From: a virus
Virus record (IMG/VR): IMGVR_UViG_3300038435_000221
Coordinates: 1-29,181 of that record
Reading direction: 5' to 3' (one strand)
Length of the DNA: 29,181 nt
Numbering within the stretch: the first letter of the stretch is position 1; each line of letters starts with the position of its first letter. The translations under genes and the position numbers were made by a program. The notes under the pieces were generated by a model. That model saw nothing but the letters and a program-made list of their open reading frames with translations. It ran no database searches and was not told the DNA's origin. This document shows positions 11,049-20,452 of this stretch, one piece after another.

Positions 11049-12571
11049 GTTTAAACGCATTCAGAAATGAAATCAAAAATTTTAAAAACCAATATTTTTA
11101 TGAAGCGCAACTTCCTGATATACAAATCAGTGATGATTATTATCTAACACAAACTCAGAACAGTCGTTTTTATGTTCCATCGCCAACGGGACTTGAGTTT
11201 CACAAAGATGATTCATTTTTTAAAGTGATCATGGGTCCTTTTGGATCAGGTAAATCTGTTGCGTGTTGCCATGAAATCATATTTAGAGCTTTTGGTATGC
11301 CAAAGTGTATTGATGGCATAAGGCGTTCTAAATGGTGTGTTGTACGTAATACCTATCGCATGTTGGAAATATCAACAGTACGTACATGGCTTGATTGGTT
11401 TGCCCATTTAGGTGAAGTGAAAATCACACAAAAACCCCCTTATTATTTTTGCGAGTTTTGGGACGATCAAGGGAAGATAGAGTTAGAAATTGTATTTCTA
11501 GCTCTAGATCGCCCAGGACAATTAGAGAGTTTAAAGTCTGCTGAATTTACCGGTGCTTGGCTGAACGAATTATCAGGATTACAAGAAGCCGTATTTCAAT
11601 TCATGAAGGGCCGTATTAATGGACGTTATCCATCAAAATCAATTTGTACAGAACCCTATTGGACAGGAATTATTGCAGATACCAATCCACCTAATACCAG
11701 GAGTTGGGTCTATCGGATGTTTGAAAAAGAAAAACATCCAGAATTTAGAATGTTCAGACAGCCAAGAGGATTGATTAAGAATTCAAATGATCAATGGATT
11801 GATAATGTTGATGCAGATAATAAAAAGAATTTAGCACCTGATTATTATCAAAAAATGACTCTGGGTGCGTCTGAAGAATTTATAAAAGTATTTTGCTTGG
11901 GAGAGTATGGTTCTGTCTTAGATGGTAAACCCGTATATGCCGAATATAACGATGACATTCATAGTATTAACGGTCTTAAGCCCATTCCTGAAAATTATAT
12001 TTATACCGGTTGGGATTTTGGACTTACTCCTGCATGTGTGGTTGCTCAACGCAATGTTAATGGGCGCATTCATATTTTAAAAGAATATGTTTCACAAAAC
12101 ATGGATCTTGAGCAGTTTATAAAAACAATTGTTAAACCGCGTTTAGCTGTTGATTTTAAAGATTGTATTGTCCATGAGGGATGGGCAGATCCTGCAGGTA
12201 CTCAAAAGGCACAAACGGACGGATCAACGTGTTTAGCCATTTTAAATAAATATGGATTTAATGTATCTCCAGCGCCATCTCAAGATCCAATTGTACGTCA
12301 AAAAGCAGTTCACGATTATTTGAATTTAATGATTGATGGTAAACCAGCGCTCATAGTGAATAGAGATGGATGTCAATTATTAAGAGAAGGTTTTCAGGGT
12401 GGTTATCAATATCGAAAACTTCATACGATTCAAGGTGAAAAATTCGCTGATTTTGTAGAAAAGAATGAATATTCACACCCTCATGACGCTTTGCAATACC
12501 TAATGTTGGGTATATCTGGTTATATCCCCGAAAAAGAACGTACGCAAGTTATTTACTTTGATGAGTTTTAA
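11045..12571 (+). CDS. terL: Terminase large subunit
   Basis: A 508-residue packaging motor, close to the usual 490-500. The ATPase part has Walker A at G64-PFGSG-K70-S and a Walker B-like AWLNE175 (residues 171-175). The nuclease part shows the RNase H-like triad: D324 in GWDFG, D382 in ADPAG and D481 in HPHDALQY. It pumps DNA into the procapsid using ATP and makes the packaging cuts. Its context, between the small subunit and the portal, is that of P22 genes 3-2-1. Nothing looks truncated. Confidence 0.95.
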   Translation: MSLNAFRNEIKNFKNQYFYEAQLPDIQISDDYYLTQTQNSRFYVPSPTGLEFHKDDSFFKVIMGPFGSGKSVACCHEIIFRAFGMPKCIDGIRRSKWCVVRNTYRMLEISTVRTWLDWFAHLGEVKITQKPPYYFCEFWDDQGKIELEIVFLALDRPGQLESLKSAEFTGAWLNELSGLQEAVFQFMKGRINGRYPSKSICTEPYWTGIIADTNPPNTRSWVYRMFEKEKHPEFRMFRQPRGLIKNSNDQWIDNVDADNKKNLAPDYYQKMTLGASEEFIKVFCLGEYGSVLDGKPVYAEYNDDIHSINGLKPIPENYIYTGWDFGLTPACVVAQRNVNGRIHILKEYVSQNMDLEQFIKTIVKPRLAVDFKDCIVHEGWADPAGTQKAQTDGSTCLAILNKYGFNVSPAPSQDPIVRQKAVHDYLNLMIDGKPALIVNRDGCQLLREGFQGGYQYRKLHTIQGEKFADFVEKNEYSHPHDALQYLMLGISGYIPEKERTQVIYFDEF

Positions 12572-12573
12572 TT

Positions 12574-14706
12574 ATGGCAAAAAATAAGAAAAATACTAAA
12601 GGTTTAGAAAAGCGTAATGAAAAGATCAATGCTTGGTTTGATTATTTTTCAGATAACATTCAAACCTATACCAATAACATTGAATTTGTAGAGGGTTCAC
12701 AATGGAATCCTGATGAAGTTGCTTATTATGCTGCAAATGGTAAAACCCTTCTTACTGATAATGTACTCAATAAATTTGTAAAACAAATCATTGGTGAACA
12801 ACTAAAAACCACCCCTGAGATGCAGGTGGTGGTTGATAGTGATCAGGTAAATCAAAAGAAAGTTGCAATCCGTTCTGATTTATTGCGCACAATTCAAATA
12901 AAGAACCACGCCAAAGAGTGTTACGAAATCGCTATCGAATGTTCGATGAAAGGGGGGTTCGGTGCTCTATGGGCTTATAACGATTATGACGATGGCATAA
13001 CCTTTCAGCAGGTTGTTAAACAAGAACCTATCAAAAATCCTACTTTATGTTTTTGGGACCCAAAAGCAAAAAATAAAACTAAATGCGATGGGGATTACTG
13101 CGGGATGATTGACTATATGCGCAAATCTGAATTCAAGCGCAAACATCCCAATGCTGAACCAACATCTGAAGGATGGAATTCAGATCAAGTTGATTTAGAT
13201 CGCATTATGTTAGAAGAGGATGATGAACTCATTCCTATAGCAACCATCTACGAAAAGCGCTTTTTTAAAAAAAGAATTCTTTTGGTAAAACCCACTATAT
13301 CAGGGAAAGAATTTGATACTGTTCCTGCTGATCAATTTGATGAATACAAACAGCAATATTTAAACAATATCCAATACATCAATGAAATATTGGGTATGAG
13401 TCAATCTCTTCAAGAGCCGCAAGTCATAGATGAACGGATTGTTGATGATTATAAAATAAAGTGTTATCGCCAAACTAAAGTAGAAGATCTCGAAGAATAT
13501 GAATTCCCTGCGCGTGATTTACCCATTCAATATGTAGATGGGTATAGCTATTACGATAAAGGTAAGCAAACCATTAAATCTTTTACGCAAGATGCACATG
13601 ATGCTCAAAAACTAGTTAATTATATTTATTCAGAAATTGGTCAAGCCGTACGTACTTATCAGCGTGTAACTATCATTGGCACGCAAAAGATGTTCAATGG
13701 CGCATTAAAGCAAATGAAGAATCCAGAAAAGCCTACTGCGTTCTTACCTATTGAACCTGATCCGGCATTTAACGGTGGGGTGCCAATGATTACCGACCCA
13801 CATCCTGTGCCGGCAGAATTGTTTACAGCCTACCAAATGGCTGTTGCTTCTATACAAGATATTTTAGGGCGTACTGAGGCCTCTATGGGAGATCCTGGTA
13901 ATGAGATTTCAGGCGTTGCTATAGAAAATCGCATTATGCAACAGAATACTGTTGTAAATAAGTGGTTTGATGGTCTTTTAAAAGCCATAGAACAACAAGG
14001 TCGTGTAGTTAATCAATTGATCAGTAATCTTTATGATCAACCTCGTTCAATGATGCTCTATAAAGAAAATAATAAAGCTTATAACGCCAATCTCAATCAG
14101 TTTAATCACCAAACAGGAGAAGTTGATAACGAAATCACAAATGAAGATTTTGAAATCAGAATTTCTGTAGGCGCTAATTACGAAATGATGCGTCAACAAG
14201 AGCGTCAATATCTCTTAGATATTTTACAACAATCTCAATTACCAGCTTTTGCGAAGATAGGGCACTTAATCGCTAAATTATCTGATACACCGATTATGCC
14301 GCAAGTGGTTCAAGCCATTGAAACCATGATTGATCCACAAGTATTGGCTAAAGAAAAAGGATTGCCACCACCACCACCACCTCCCCCTCCTCCACAAGTA
14401 ATGCTTGAACAACAAAAGATTCAGGCAGATATGCAAGCCACGCAGGTAAAAGTTATGCAAGCTCAAATCGACAAGATGAAAGCTCAGATGGAATTTTTAA
14501 TGAGTATTTCCGAATTACAAGGTAAGGGTGTTGAAGCACAAGCAGAGGTACAAAAAGCTGCTATGGAAGCCGGAAGAGATTTATCGCAACACCACGTCGA
14601 TATGGTTGGACATGGTGTAGAGACCTTAGGTCACTTAAAAGATTTAGCTGCGTTATCGCAGCAACCATCCACACAGCAGGAGTTAAATGCTGGAGCGCAA
14701 ACGTGA
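12574..14706 (+). CDS. Portal protein (P22 gp1-like)
   Basis: A 710-residue portal, matching the length of P22 gp1 (725). The N-terminal half carries the portal core (YAANGKTLLTDNVLNKFVKQIIGEQ; GGFGALW). About residues 595-605 are a run of ten prolines, followed by a long Gln/Met-rich coiled coil (about 610-690), the equivalent of the P22 barrel helix. It forms the dodecameric ring through which DNA enters and leaves. It starts two bases after the terminase stop. Confidence 0.9.
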   Translation: MAKNKKNTKGLEKRNEKINAWFDYFSDNIQTYTNNIEFVEGSQWNPDEVAYYAANGKTLLTDNVLNKFVKQIIGEQLKTTPEMQVVVDSDQVNQKKVAIRSDLLRTIQIKNHAKECYEIAIECSMKGGFGALWAYNDYDDGITFQQVVKQEPIKNPTLCFWDPKAKNKTKCDGDYCGMIDYMRKSEFKRKHPNAEPTSEGWNSDQVDLDRIMLEEDDELIPIATIYEKRFFKKRILLVKPTISGKEFDTVPADQFDEYKQQYLNNIQYINEILGMSQSLQEPQVIDERIVDDYKIKCYRQTKVEDLEEYEFPARDLPIQYVDGYSYYDKGKQTIKSFTQDAHDAQKLVNYIYSEIGQAVRTYQRVTIIGTQKMFNGALKQMKNPEKPTAFLPIEPDPAFNGGVPMITDPHPVPAELFTAYQMAVASIQDILGRTEASMGDPGNEISGVAIENRIMQQNTVVNKWFDGLLKAIEQQGRVVNQLISNLYDQPRSMMLYKENNKAYNANLNQFNHQTGEVDNEITNEDFEIRISVGANYEMMRQQERQYLLDILQQSQLPAFAKIGHLIAKLSDTPIMPQVVQAIETMIDPQVLAKEKGLPPPPPPPPPPQVMLEQQKIQADMQATQVKVMQAQIDKMKAQMEFLMSISELQGKGVEAQAEVQKAAMEAGRDLSQHHVDMVGHGVETLGHLKDLAALSQQPSTQQELNAGAQT

Positions 14707-14738
14707 AGCTTAAAACACGGTGATAAATAGGAGAAATT

Positions 14739-15851
14739 ATGAACACAAAATCAAATAATGCGGGTCAATTAAGTCAGGATCAATTGGATCAGCAAGAACT
14801 TGATAGAGCTTTTAATGAAATGAACGGTATCAAACCCGAAGATGCGGCACAAACGCCAGAACCTCAACAAGAGGAGGTTTTAGACGATATACTGCCGGCA
14901 AATGAAGGGGAAGTTGATACTACAAATGATGATCTTCTTACTGAAGTTTCTGAAGAAGCGCAAGAAAAGCCTGAGGGTGATGTGCTTGAGGATGACGAGA
15001 AGAAGGACGAAGCAAAATCAGATGATTATGTGGATTTAGAAAATTCTCCTATAGAAGATGACGAAACCCTGATTAAACCTGATGATCCAGTCGGGGTACA
15101 AAAACGTATCGGTAAGGAAGTTCAACGCCGTAAGGTATTGGAAGCAGAAATTGCGCAGATGAAAGCTCAGCAAGAGCAATTGATGCGCATGGTGATGGGG
15201 CAAACGCCTAATAGTGTAGTACCAGGAATGATGCCCACTATGCAGCCTAATGTTGCGCAACAACAGCAACAAGTGCCATTTGTACCTCCTCCACTACCAA
15301 AACCTTATGAAGAGATGAATGAATTTGAACGCTTTGAATATTTCAACCAGGTAAAAGTGGCTGAAGCACAAGCAAAACAAATGCATTCACAGCAACAGGT
15401 GCAACAGCAAAGACATCAAGCTGATTTAGGAAAAGTCTTAAATCAATTGAGACAAAACCTTGATGATCCAGTCATTAATGAACTCTATACAAAAAATGGA
15501 GGGAATTTAACTGAGCACATGCTTGCGCCTTTAGTGGACTACAAAAACGCTGCGTCATTGATTCGTTATTTTCACGTAAAGCACAACGCAGAGCTGGCCT
15601 TATTAGCGACGAAACCTCCTCATGAGCAAGCAAGAGGGATCGTTCGCTTAGCTGAACGCGTAAATCTTGAAAGAAGACAATCTTTTGAGAAAAAAGCAAA
15701 TGCTAAAAAGCCAGTTCCTGCGGGAAAAACAACAAGTGCCGCTGCACCAAAAGCATTTGCTAAGAAGGATATTTATTCCGATCAGGCATTGTTAGAAAAA
15801 GCAGCGGGAAATCCAAAACTTTGGGATCAATTAATAGCAAAGGGCTATTGA
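14739..15851 (+). CDS. Scaffolding protein (P22 gp8-like)
   Basis: A 370-residue protein with the expected scaffold layout: an acidic, Glu/Asp-rich front (about 20-125), a helical middle rich in Gln (KRIGKEVQRRKVLEAEIAQM, then QQQQVPF and QQQVQQQRHQ), and a basic end (KKANAKKPVPAGK, then a short amphipathic helix LWDQLIAKGY) for coat binding. P22 gp8 has 303 residues; similarity here is architectural more than by sequence. Position between portal and coat is the same as in P22. It directs assembly of the procapsid and then leaves. Good AGGAG ribosome site. Confidence 0.8.
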   Translation: MNTKSNNAGQLSQDQLDQQELDRAFNEMNGIKPEDAAQTPEPQQEEVLDDILPANEGEVDTTNDDLLTEVSEEAQEKPEGDVLEDDEKKDEAKSDDYVDLENSPIEDDETLIKPDDPVGVQKRIGKEVQRRKVLEAEIAQMKAQQEQLMRMVMGQTPNSVVPGMMPTMQPNVAQQQQQVPFVPPPLPKPYEEMNEFERFEYFNQVKVAEAQAKQMHSQQQVQQQRHQADLGKVLNQLRQNLDDPVINELYTKNGGNLTEHMLAPLVDYKNAASLIRYFHVKHNAELALLATKPPHEQARGIVRLAERVNLERRQSFEKKANAKKPVPAGKTTSAAAPKAFAKKDIYSDQALLEKAAGNPKLWDQLIAKGY

Positions 15852-15871
15852 TCTCCCGCTAGGAGAAAATA

Positions 15872-17137
15872 ATGACAATTACAGTTCCAAGTTATGCGTC
15901 ACCTACATTAGTTGCTAAACGTATTGCGCAGTGGTTTTACACCATGAGCCCAATTGTTAAAACGGCTTATAAAGGTTATGCAAATATGTTCGACAATAAC
16001 AAACTTTCAACACCAGGCACTACTTTTAACGTAGCGTTGGATAACCGTTTTACTTTGCAACGAAGCGATGCGATTACGCTAGAAGGTATTGTTGATAGAA
16101 CGGTACCTGTAACCGTACAGAACCCTTATCGTATGGGTGCTGCATATACTACAACTGCACAAAAATTATTGATTCGTGATCTTGATCAGCAAACGATTAA
16201 GCCCATGTCTGCAACAATCAGTGCGGGTATCGAACAGGATCTCATCTCTCAATTTGAGTTATATGGTTATAATTTCCAAGATTTTACAACCACTTATAAT
16301 TCAAGCACATCGGGTATTTTGGATACACCAGCAAAAGTAGGCCAGATTGCTACTTTCTTCAGAGAGTATTCAATTGATGCTGTTATTCCCTGGTATGGTT
16401 CTATTCGTCCCAATAACTATCAAGCAATGGTTGATGGTTTCCCATCTTCCTTCTATCCAAAAACCAACGATAGCGTATTGCATGATGACATCAAATCTAA
16501 AGATGTTAAACGCATCAATAGTTTTGATTTAATGTGGTCAGAAGTACTCTATAAACACGTTGGTGGTACAGCTGGTGGAGCAACAGGCGTAACTTTAAAT
16601 GCAACCGTATCAAGCGGTACAAGCATTACACTTGCGGGTTTAACCCCGGGTCTAACTTTTGCAGTAGGTGATCGTTTAGTATTTCCTGCATCTTATAAAG
16701 TTAATCCAGTAACACGCGATGATATTACTAACTCAAACTTCCAAGCTGTTGTAGCCGCAGCTGCGACTGTAGGTGGTGGTGGTACTGTTACCTTAACCAT
16801 TTATGTAGGTCCAGGTGGTCTGAATGCTAATACAGATGATCCAAATAGAAACTTAAATCGTGCTTTAACTTCGGGCGATTCAGTGCAGATTATTAGTGAA
16901 TTCTGCTTAAACTGTTTCTATACAGGTAATGCTGTATTGTTTGCGCCGATCGATCAAGCTGCATTTGATGTTGCACCAAATCAACGTGGCGCTGAGAGTG
17001 ATCCGCACAGTAAGTTGAAATTCCGCGTAACTTACTTCCCTTCCCCAGGTACAAACCAAAATACCGTCTATGTCGATGCATTGATGGCAATGGGTATTGC
17101 TCCTGAAGGAACAAGCATTGCATTAACTGATAACTAA
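15872..17137 (+). CDS. Major capsid protein (P22 coat gp5-like)
   Basis: A 421-residue HK97-fold coat protein of the P22 type (gp5 has 430). The start TVPSYASPTLVAKRIAQWFYTMSPIV and the segment GTTFNVALDNRFTLQRSDAI..VPVTVQNPYR are typical of this family. About residues 225-345 correspond to the inserted beta-barrel (I-domain) of P22-type coats: alternating beta strands and glycine turns. The C-terminal part (PGTNQNTVYVDALMAMG) is the P-domain strand set. It forms the icosahedral shell on the scaffold. Strong AGGAG site; good codon use, as expected for the most abundant virion protein. The co-chaperonin encoded at 8791 could help it fold. Confidence 0.92.
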   Translation: MTITVPSYASPTLVAKRIAQWFYTMSPIVKTAYKGYANMFDNNKLSTPGTTFNVALDNRFTLQRSDAITLEGIVDRTVPVTVQNPYRMGAAYTTTAQKLLIRDLDQQTIKPMSATISAGIEQDLISQFELYGYNFQDFTTTYNSSTSGILDTPAKVGQIATFFREYSIDAVIPWYGSIRPNNYQAMVDGFPSSFYPKTNDSVLHDDIKSKDVKRINSFDLMWSEVLYKHVGGTAGGATGVTLNATVSSGTSITLAGLTPGLTFAVGDRLVFPASYKVNPVTRDDITNSNFQAVVAAAATVGGGGTVTLTIYVGPGGLNANTDDPNRNLNRALTSGDSVQIISEFCLNCFYTGNAVLFAPIDQAAFDVAPNQRGAESDPHSKLKFRVTYFPSPGTNQNTVYVDALMAMGIAPEGTSIALTDN

Positions 17138-17156
17138 TGCTTTAAGGGGATAGATC

Positions 17157-17936
17157 ATGCCAGTAATGACCGTCAATAGTTTAGCGTTTGTGAGAGAGGC
17201 CTATGAATCATGGGGGATTATCAGTGATTTTGATACATTGTCTGATCCCATGTACGTCAGAGGATTATCTTATTTAAATCAAATTCTTGCTAAAGATCAG
17301 GCTAATGGCATATCTATCCCTGCTTATGCGCAATTGAATTTTAATTTAATTGCAGGACAAGCATTTTATGAAATATCCAATAATATAGGTGCCGAGGTTG
17401 CATCAAATCCACTTATGGATTTGGAAGACGGCGTCATCCTTTATTCAAATTTGATTCAATATCCAATTTTAGATGTTAAGAGATCCGAATTATTAGGGAT
17501 TCCATTAGCCGTTAATACTCAGTCGTGGCCTTCTCAAATGCTCTTGTATAAATTCAAGCGAATAACAGGAGATAGAGATGCACCTATCGTTACGATGTCC
17601 GATGATCCAAATAGTTGTGTATTACGTTTTTATCCAGTTCCATCACAAACTTTTCCAGTAATTATTTATGCAAAAAGGGTATTAGATAGTGTTGAAAAAA
17701 ACCAAGATATTTCTATTCCTCCTCATATGCTTATGTATTTACGTTATAGCTTGGGACAAGAGCTCACGCGTAAATATGAAAACTCTGTATGGAAGCCAGA
17801 GGATACACAAACGCTTATAGAATTAAGAGAGATGTTTAAGTCGGGGAATGAAATTGATAATTCCCTTGATCAATCCCCAACGTTGCAATCTGGTGCGCCA
17901 AGTCGCCCGATGGCTACCAATGTGCCTTATTACTAG
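17157..17936 (+). CDS. Head-tail adaptor (P22 gp4-like)
   Basis: A 259-residue protein. Its front matches the gp4/tail-accessory-factor pattern: an N-terminal helix, LNQILAKDQANGISIPAYAQLNFNLIAGQAFYEI, with the Trp/Gly and gly-gln-Y motifs of that family. It is longer than P22 gp4 (166), with an extended C-terminus that is Ser/Pro-rich. It joins the portal to the tail and closes the head. It sits between coat and the plug protein, as in P22. The family assignment is by pattern and position; other head-tail connector families would look similar. Confidence 0.7.
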   Translation: MPVMTVNSLAFVREAYESWGIISDFDTLSDPMYVRGLSYLNQILAKDQANGISIPAYAQLNFNLIAGQAFYEISNNIGAEVASNPLMDLEDGVILYSNLIQYPILDVKRSELLGIPLAVNTQSWPSQMLLYKFKRITGDRDAPIVTMSDDPNSCVLRFYPVPSQTFPVIIYAKRVLDSVEKNQDISIPPHMLMYLRYSLGQELTRKYENSVWKPEDTQTLIELREMFKSGNEIDNSLDQSPTLQSGAPSRPMATNVPYY

Positions 17937-17945
17937 GATAACGCT

Positions 17946-19412
17946 ATGCCAAAGGTTAATTTTCCAGTAGTAGGTACATTTGCGAGGGTCAAGCAGCGAG
18001 GTATTACCCCTGAGAGTACGATCAATATGTATCTTATCAATCAGGGAAATGAAAAAGTTCCAGATACACTCATTAATGTACCTGGTTTTATAAGTTTAGA
18101 AAATACACCTTATTTTCCGTTTGGTGAAGTTGGTCGAATGCTTTATGTAGATGATCAACAAACAATTTACGCGGTTGTAAGTGAATATGTATATAAGCTA
18201 ACAACAACTTTCGAACCGATTTTATTGGGGACGCTTACGACAGATACAGGTTATGTGGATATTGAAGGAAATAATTCTGATCAAATTATGTTTGTAGACG
18301 GCGCTAATGGTTACATTTATAACATAACGACAAACACTTTTGGAAGAATTACTGATCCTGATATTTTACCAAGCCCACAATCAGTAGCATTCTTAGATGG
18401 GCGATTTATTATCAATAGTGCGGGCACAAATCAGTGGCAAATCTCAGATTTAAATGATGGTACGAGTTGGGATGCTTTAAATATTCAAGAACTTGAAACA
18501 CAAAAAGATACGATTCAAGCAATTGCTGTTAATCAACGTATTATCTTTTTATTTGGAAATCAAGTTACTGAATGTTGGAATGATGTAGGAAATCCAGATT
18601 TTCCTTTTGCGCGTTTAGATACCATGAATTTCCAGGTGGGCGCAGCATCGACTGCTTCTGTTACTCAAGCAGAAGGCTTATTGTTTTGGTTGGGTAGATC
18701 AACAAATGGAACTGCATCTGTGATGTTAAGTGATGGGGGTATGCCCATTGCTGTCAGTACCGTAGATGTTGATCAAGAAATAAATAATTATGCCTTAACC
18801 ACTGATTGTGAAACTTACTATTTCAGAGAAAACGGTTATACGTTTTTGGCGGTTAATTTTACAACCGAAGATCAGAGTTGGTTATATAACGTTACCAATC
18901 GTACGTGGACAAAACAGAGTACGCATGAGGGTAATAGACATCGCATTAAAACCATTATTAATTATGGTGAATTGAATTATGCACTTTCCTATGATGATGC
19001 TGATTTTTATGAAGTTTCTCAAGCGTATAACACTTTTGATGGCGATCCTATTGTTAAAGAGCGTATTACGCATAGATTTTTTGATCAAACTTTACGTGAT
19101 ATAAAAGTTTCATATATCGAAATTGATTGTTTACACGGTTTTGCCCCGCAAGCAGGTTCTCCTGAAAATCCCAATTATTCTGCCGATCCTTTTCTAGAAT
19201 TATCTGTATCAAAAGATGCGGGTATTACTTTTGGTCCTAATGTCAGGGCTCCTATTGGCCGTGTTGGTAAAAGAGGCGTAAAGACATATTGGCACAATCT
19301 GGGAATTAATAAGGATTTTGTATTTAGGTTTAGATGTTATGCAAACGTAGATTTTTATTTAAGAGATATGTCGATTTTATACAGTTTAGCAGGGCCTCAA
19401 GGAAGAAGTTAA
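17946..19412 (+). CDS. Packaged-DNA stabilisation protein (P22 gp10-like)
   Basis: A 488-residue beta-propeller-like protein, matching P22 gp10 (472) in length and in the N-terminal signature FPVVGTFARVKQRGITPESTINMY. Repeated blades are visible as Trp/Asn turns (FGNQVTECWNDVGNPDFPF, LFWLGRSTNGTASVMLSDGG). It builds the tail hub that plugs the filled head. It overlaps the next gene by one base (TAATG). Adjacent to the gp4-like gene, as in P22. Confidence 0.85.
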   Translation: MPKVNFPVVGTFARVKQRGITPESTINMYLINQGNEKVPDTLINVPGFISLENTPYFPFGEVGRMLYVDDQQTIYAVVSEYVYKLTTTFEPILLGTLTTDTGYVDIEGNNSDQIMFVDGANGYIYNITTNTFGRITDPDILPSPQSVAFLDGRFIINSAGTNQWQISDLNDGTSWDALNIQELETQKDTIQAIAVNQRIIFLFGNQVTECWNDVGNPDFPFARLDTMNFQVGAASTASVTQAEGLLFWLGRSTNGTASVMLSDGGMPIAVSTVDVDQEINNYALTTDCETYYFRENGYTFLAVNFTTEDQSWLYNVTNRTWTKQSTHEGNRHRIKTIINYGELNYALSYDDADFYEVSQAYNTFDGDPIVKERITHRFFDQTLRDIKVSYIEIDCLHGFAPQAGSPENPNYSADPFLELSVSKDAGITFGPNVRAPIGRVGKRGVKTYWHNLGINKDFVFRFRCYANVDFYLRDMSILYSLAGPQGRS

Positions 19413-19708
19413 TGTTTAATCAAATAAGTATTCAAAATCAAATAAGACCCCCCTTACAAGATGAGGTAGTGGGAACAGATCGGATCGTGACAAGCATATG
19501 GTTACGCTATTTTAATAATTTATATCAGCTATTAGTTGCCATCTTGCAGAAGGGTATCAGTTTGCCATCATTAACAACATCGCAACGCGATAGTGATTCT
19601 TCTTATAACCAACAAAGATGGTTATACATCACCGATGCAGCAGCCGGTAAAGAAGTACAAATAAATATCAATGGAATTTGGTATTACGCAACATTAACGG
19701 CTGTTTAG
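19412..19708 (+). CDS. Small tail protein of unknown role (98 aa)
   Basis: A 98-residue protein starting at ATG 19412, which overlaps the gp10-like stop (TAATG). A longer reading upstream (19334) is unlikely because it overlaps that gene. Residues about 20-50 (SIWLRYFNNLYQLLVAILQKG) resemble the small phage proteins that precede ejection or fibre genes, followed by a beta-rich GKEVQININGIWYYATL end. P22 has its tail needle gp26 and gp14 in this slot; this protein is much shorter and lacks a needle-like coiled coil. Confidence 0.6.
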   Translation: MFNQISIQNQIRPPLQDEVVGTDRIVTSIWLRYFNNLYQLLVAILQKGISLPSLTTSQRDSDSSYNQQRWLYITDAAAGKEVQININGIWYYATLTAV

Positions 19709-19717
19709 GAGAGTTTT

Positions 19718-20440
19718 ATGTCATGGCAAGCATCTATTCAACAAATGTTTAATAACCCCGATAATTCTCTTAATTCTATTAATCCAGGAGGAAGTAGCGC
19801 ATCGATGTTCACGATGAATCCCTGGATGATGGGGGGCGCGGGATTAGCGAGTTTATTGGGAGGTATTTTTAATAAAAGCGGCGCTGATAATCTGGGTAGT
19901 AATATCCGACAGGGCATGGGAGATATTACCAATTATGCAAATCAGGGGTTGGCATTTTTAGATCCTTATAATCAAGCAGGTCAAGCTGCGCTGGGTCAAT
20001 ATAGTCAAGCGCTTAATGGAATGTCTAATCCTGTTGATTATGTAAATAACATTATGGGTCAGTATAAACAGTCTCCTCAATCTCAATTCAATACGCAAGA
20101 AATGTTGAGAGCGGCAAATAATGCATCAGCTGCAAGCGGACAATTAGGATCCCCTGCTGAACAGATGGCAATTAGTAGATATCAAAATCAAATTGACAGC
20201 ACAGATCAACAGCAATTTTTGAATAATGCATTGGGGGTTAATTCTCAATATATGGGAGGATTACAAGGTTTAGCTGGTATGGGTTATGGTGCAGCGGGTC
20301 AAATGAATCAAAATCGTTTAGGTTTGGGAGATGAAATGGCCCAAATGTATCAAAACTTAGGCATGGCTAATATGTATGGAAATCAATCCATGGGTAGTGG
20401 TATTGGAGGATTTTTAGGCGGTTTAGCGAGTTTATTATAA
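19718..20440 (+). CDS. DNA ejection protein (P22 gp7-like)
   Basis: A 240-residue protein, like P22 gp7 (229) in size and place. It is rich in Gly, Asn, Gln, Met and Ala, with a hydrophobic Gly segment (WMMGGAGLASLLGGIF) near residue 40, helical low-complexity middle and a second Gly/Leu-rich end (GIGGFLGGLASLL). Such features are typical of ejected internal proteins that enter the host envelope to let DNA through. Three ejection proteins follow each other, as in P22 7-20-16. Identification is from composition and position. Confidence 0.7.
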   Translation: MSWQASIQQMFNNPDNSLNSINPGGSSASMFTMNPWMMGGAGLASLLGGIFNKSGADNLGSNIRQGMGDITNYANQGLAFLDPYNQAGQAALGQYSQALNGMSNPVDYVNNIMGQYKQSPQSQFNTQEMLRAANNASAASGQLGSPAEQMAISRYQNQIDSTDQQQFLNNALGVNSQYMGGLQGLAGMGYGAAGQMNQNRLGLGDEMAQMYQNLGMANMYGNQSMGSGIGGFLGGLASLL

Positions 20441-20452
20441 AGGGGTAGGATA

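Noticed and set aside
10731-11060. A 109-codon minus-strand frame under the terminase small-subunit gene
   Set aside because: It mirrors a well-supported gene, is Phe-rich as reverse frames of Lys-rich genes are, and lacks a ribosome site.
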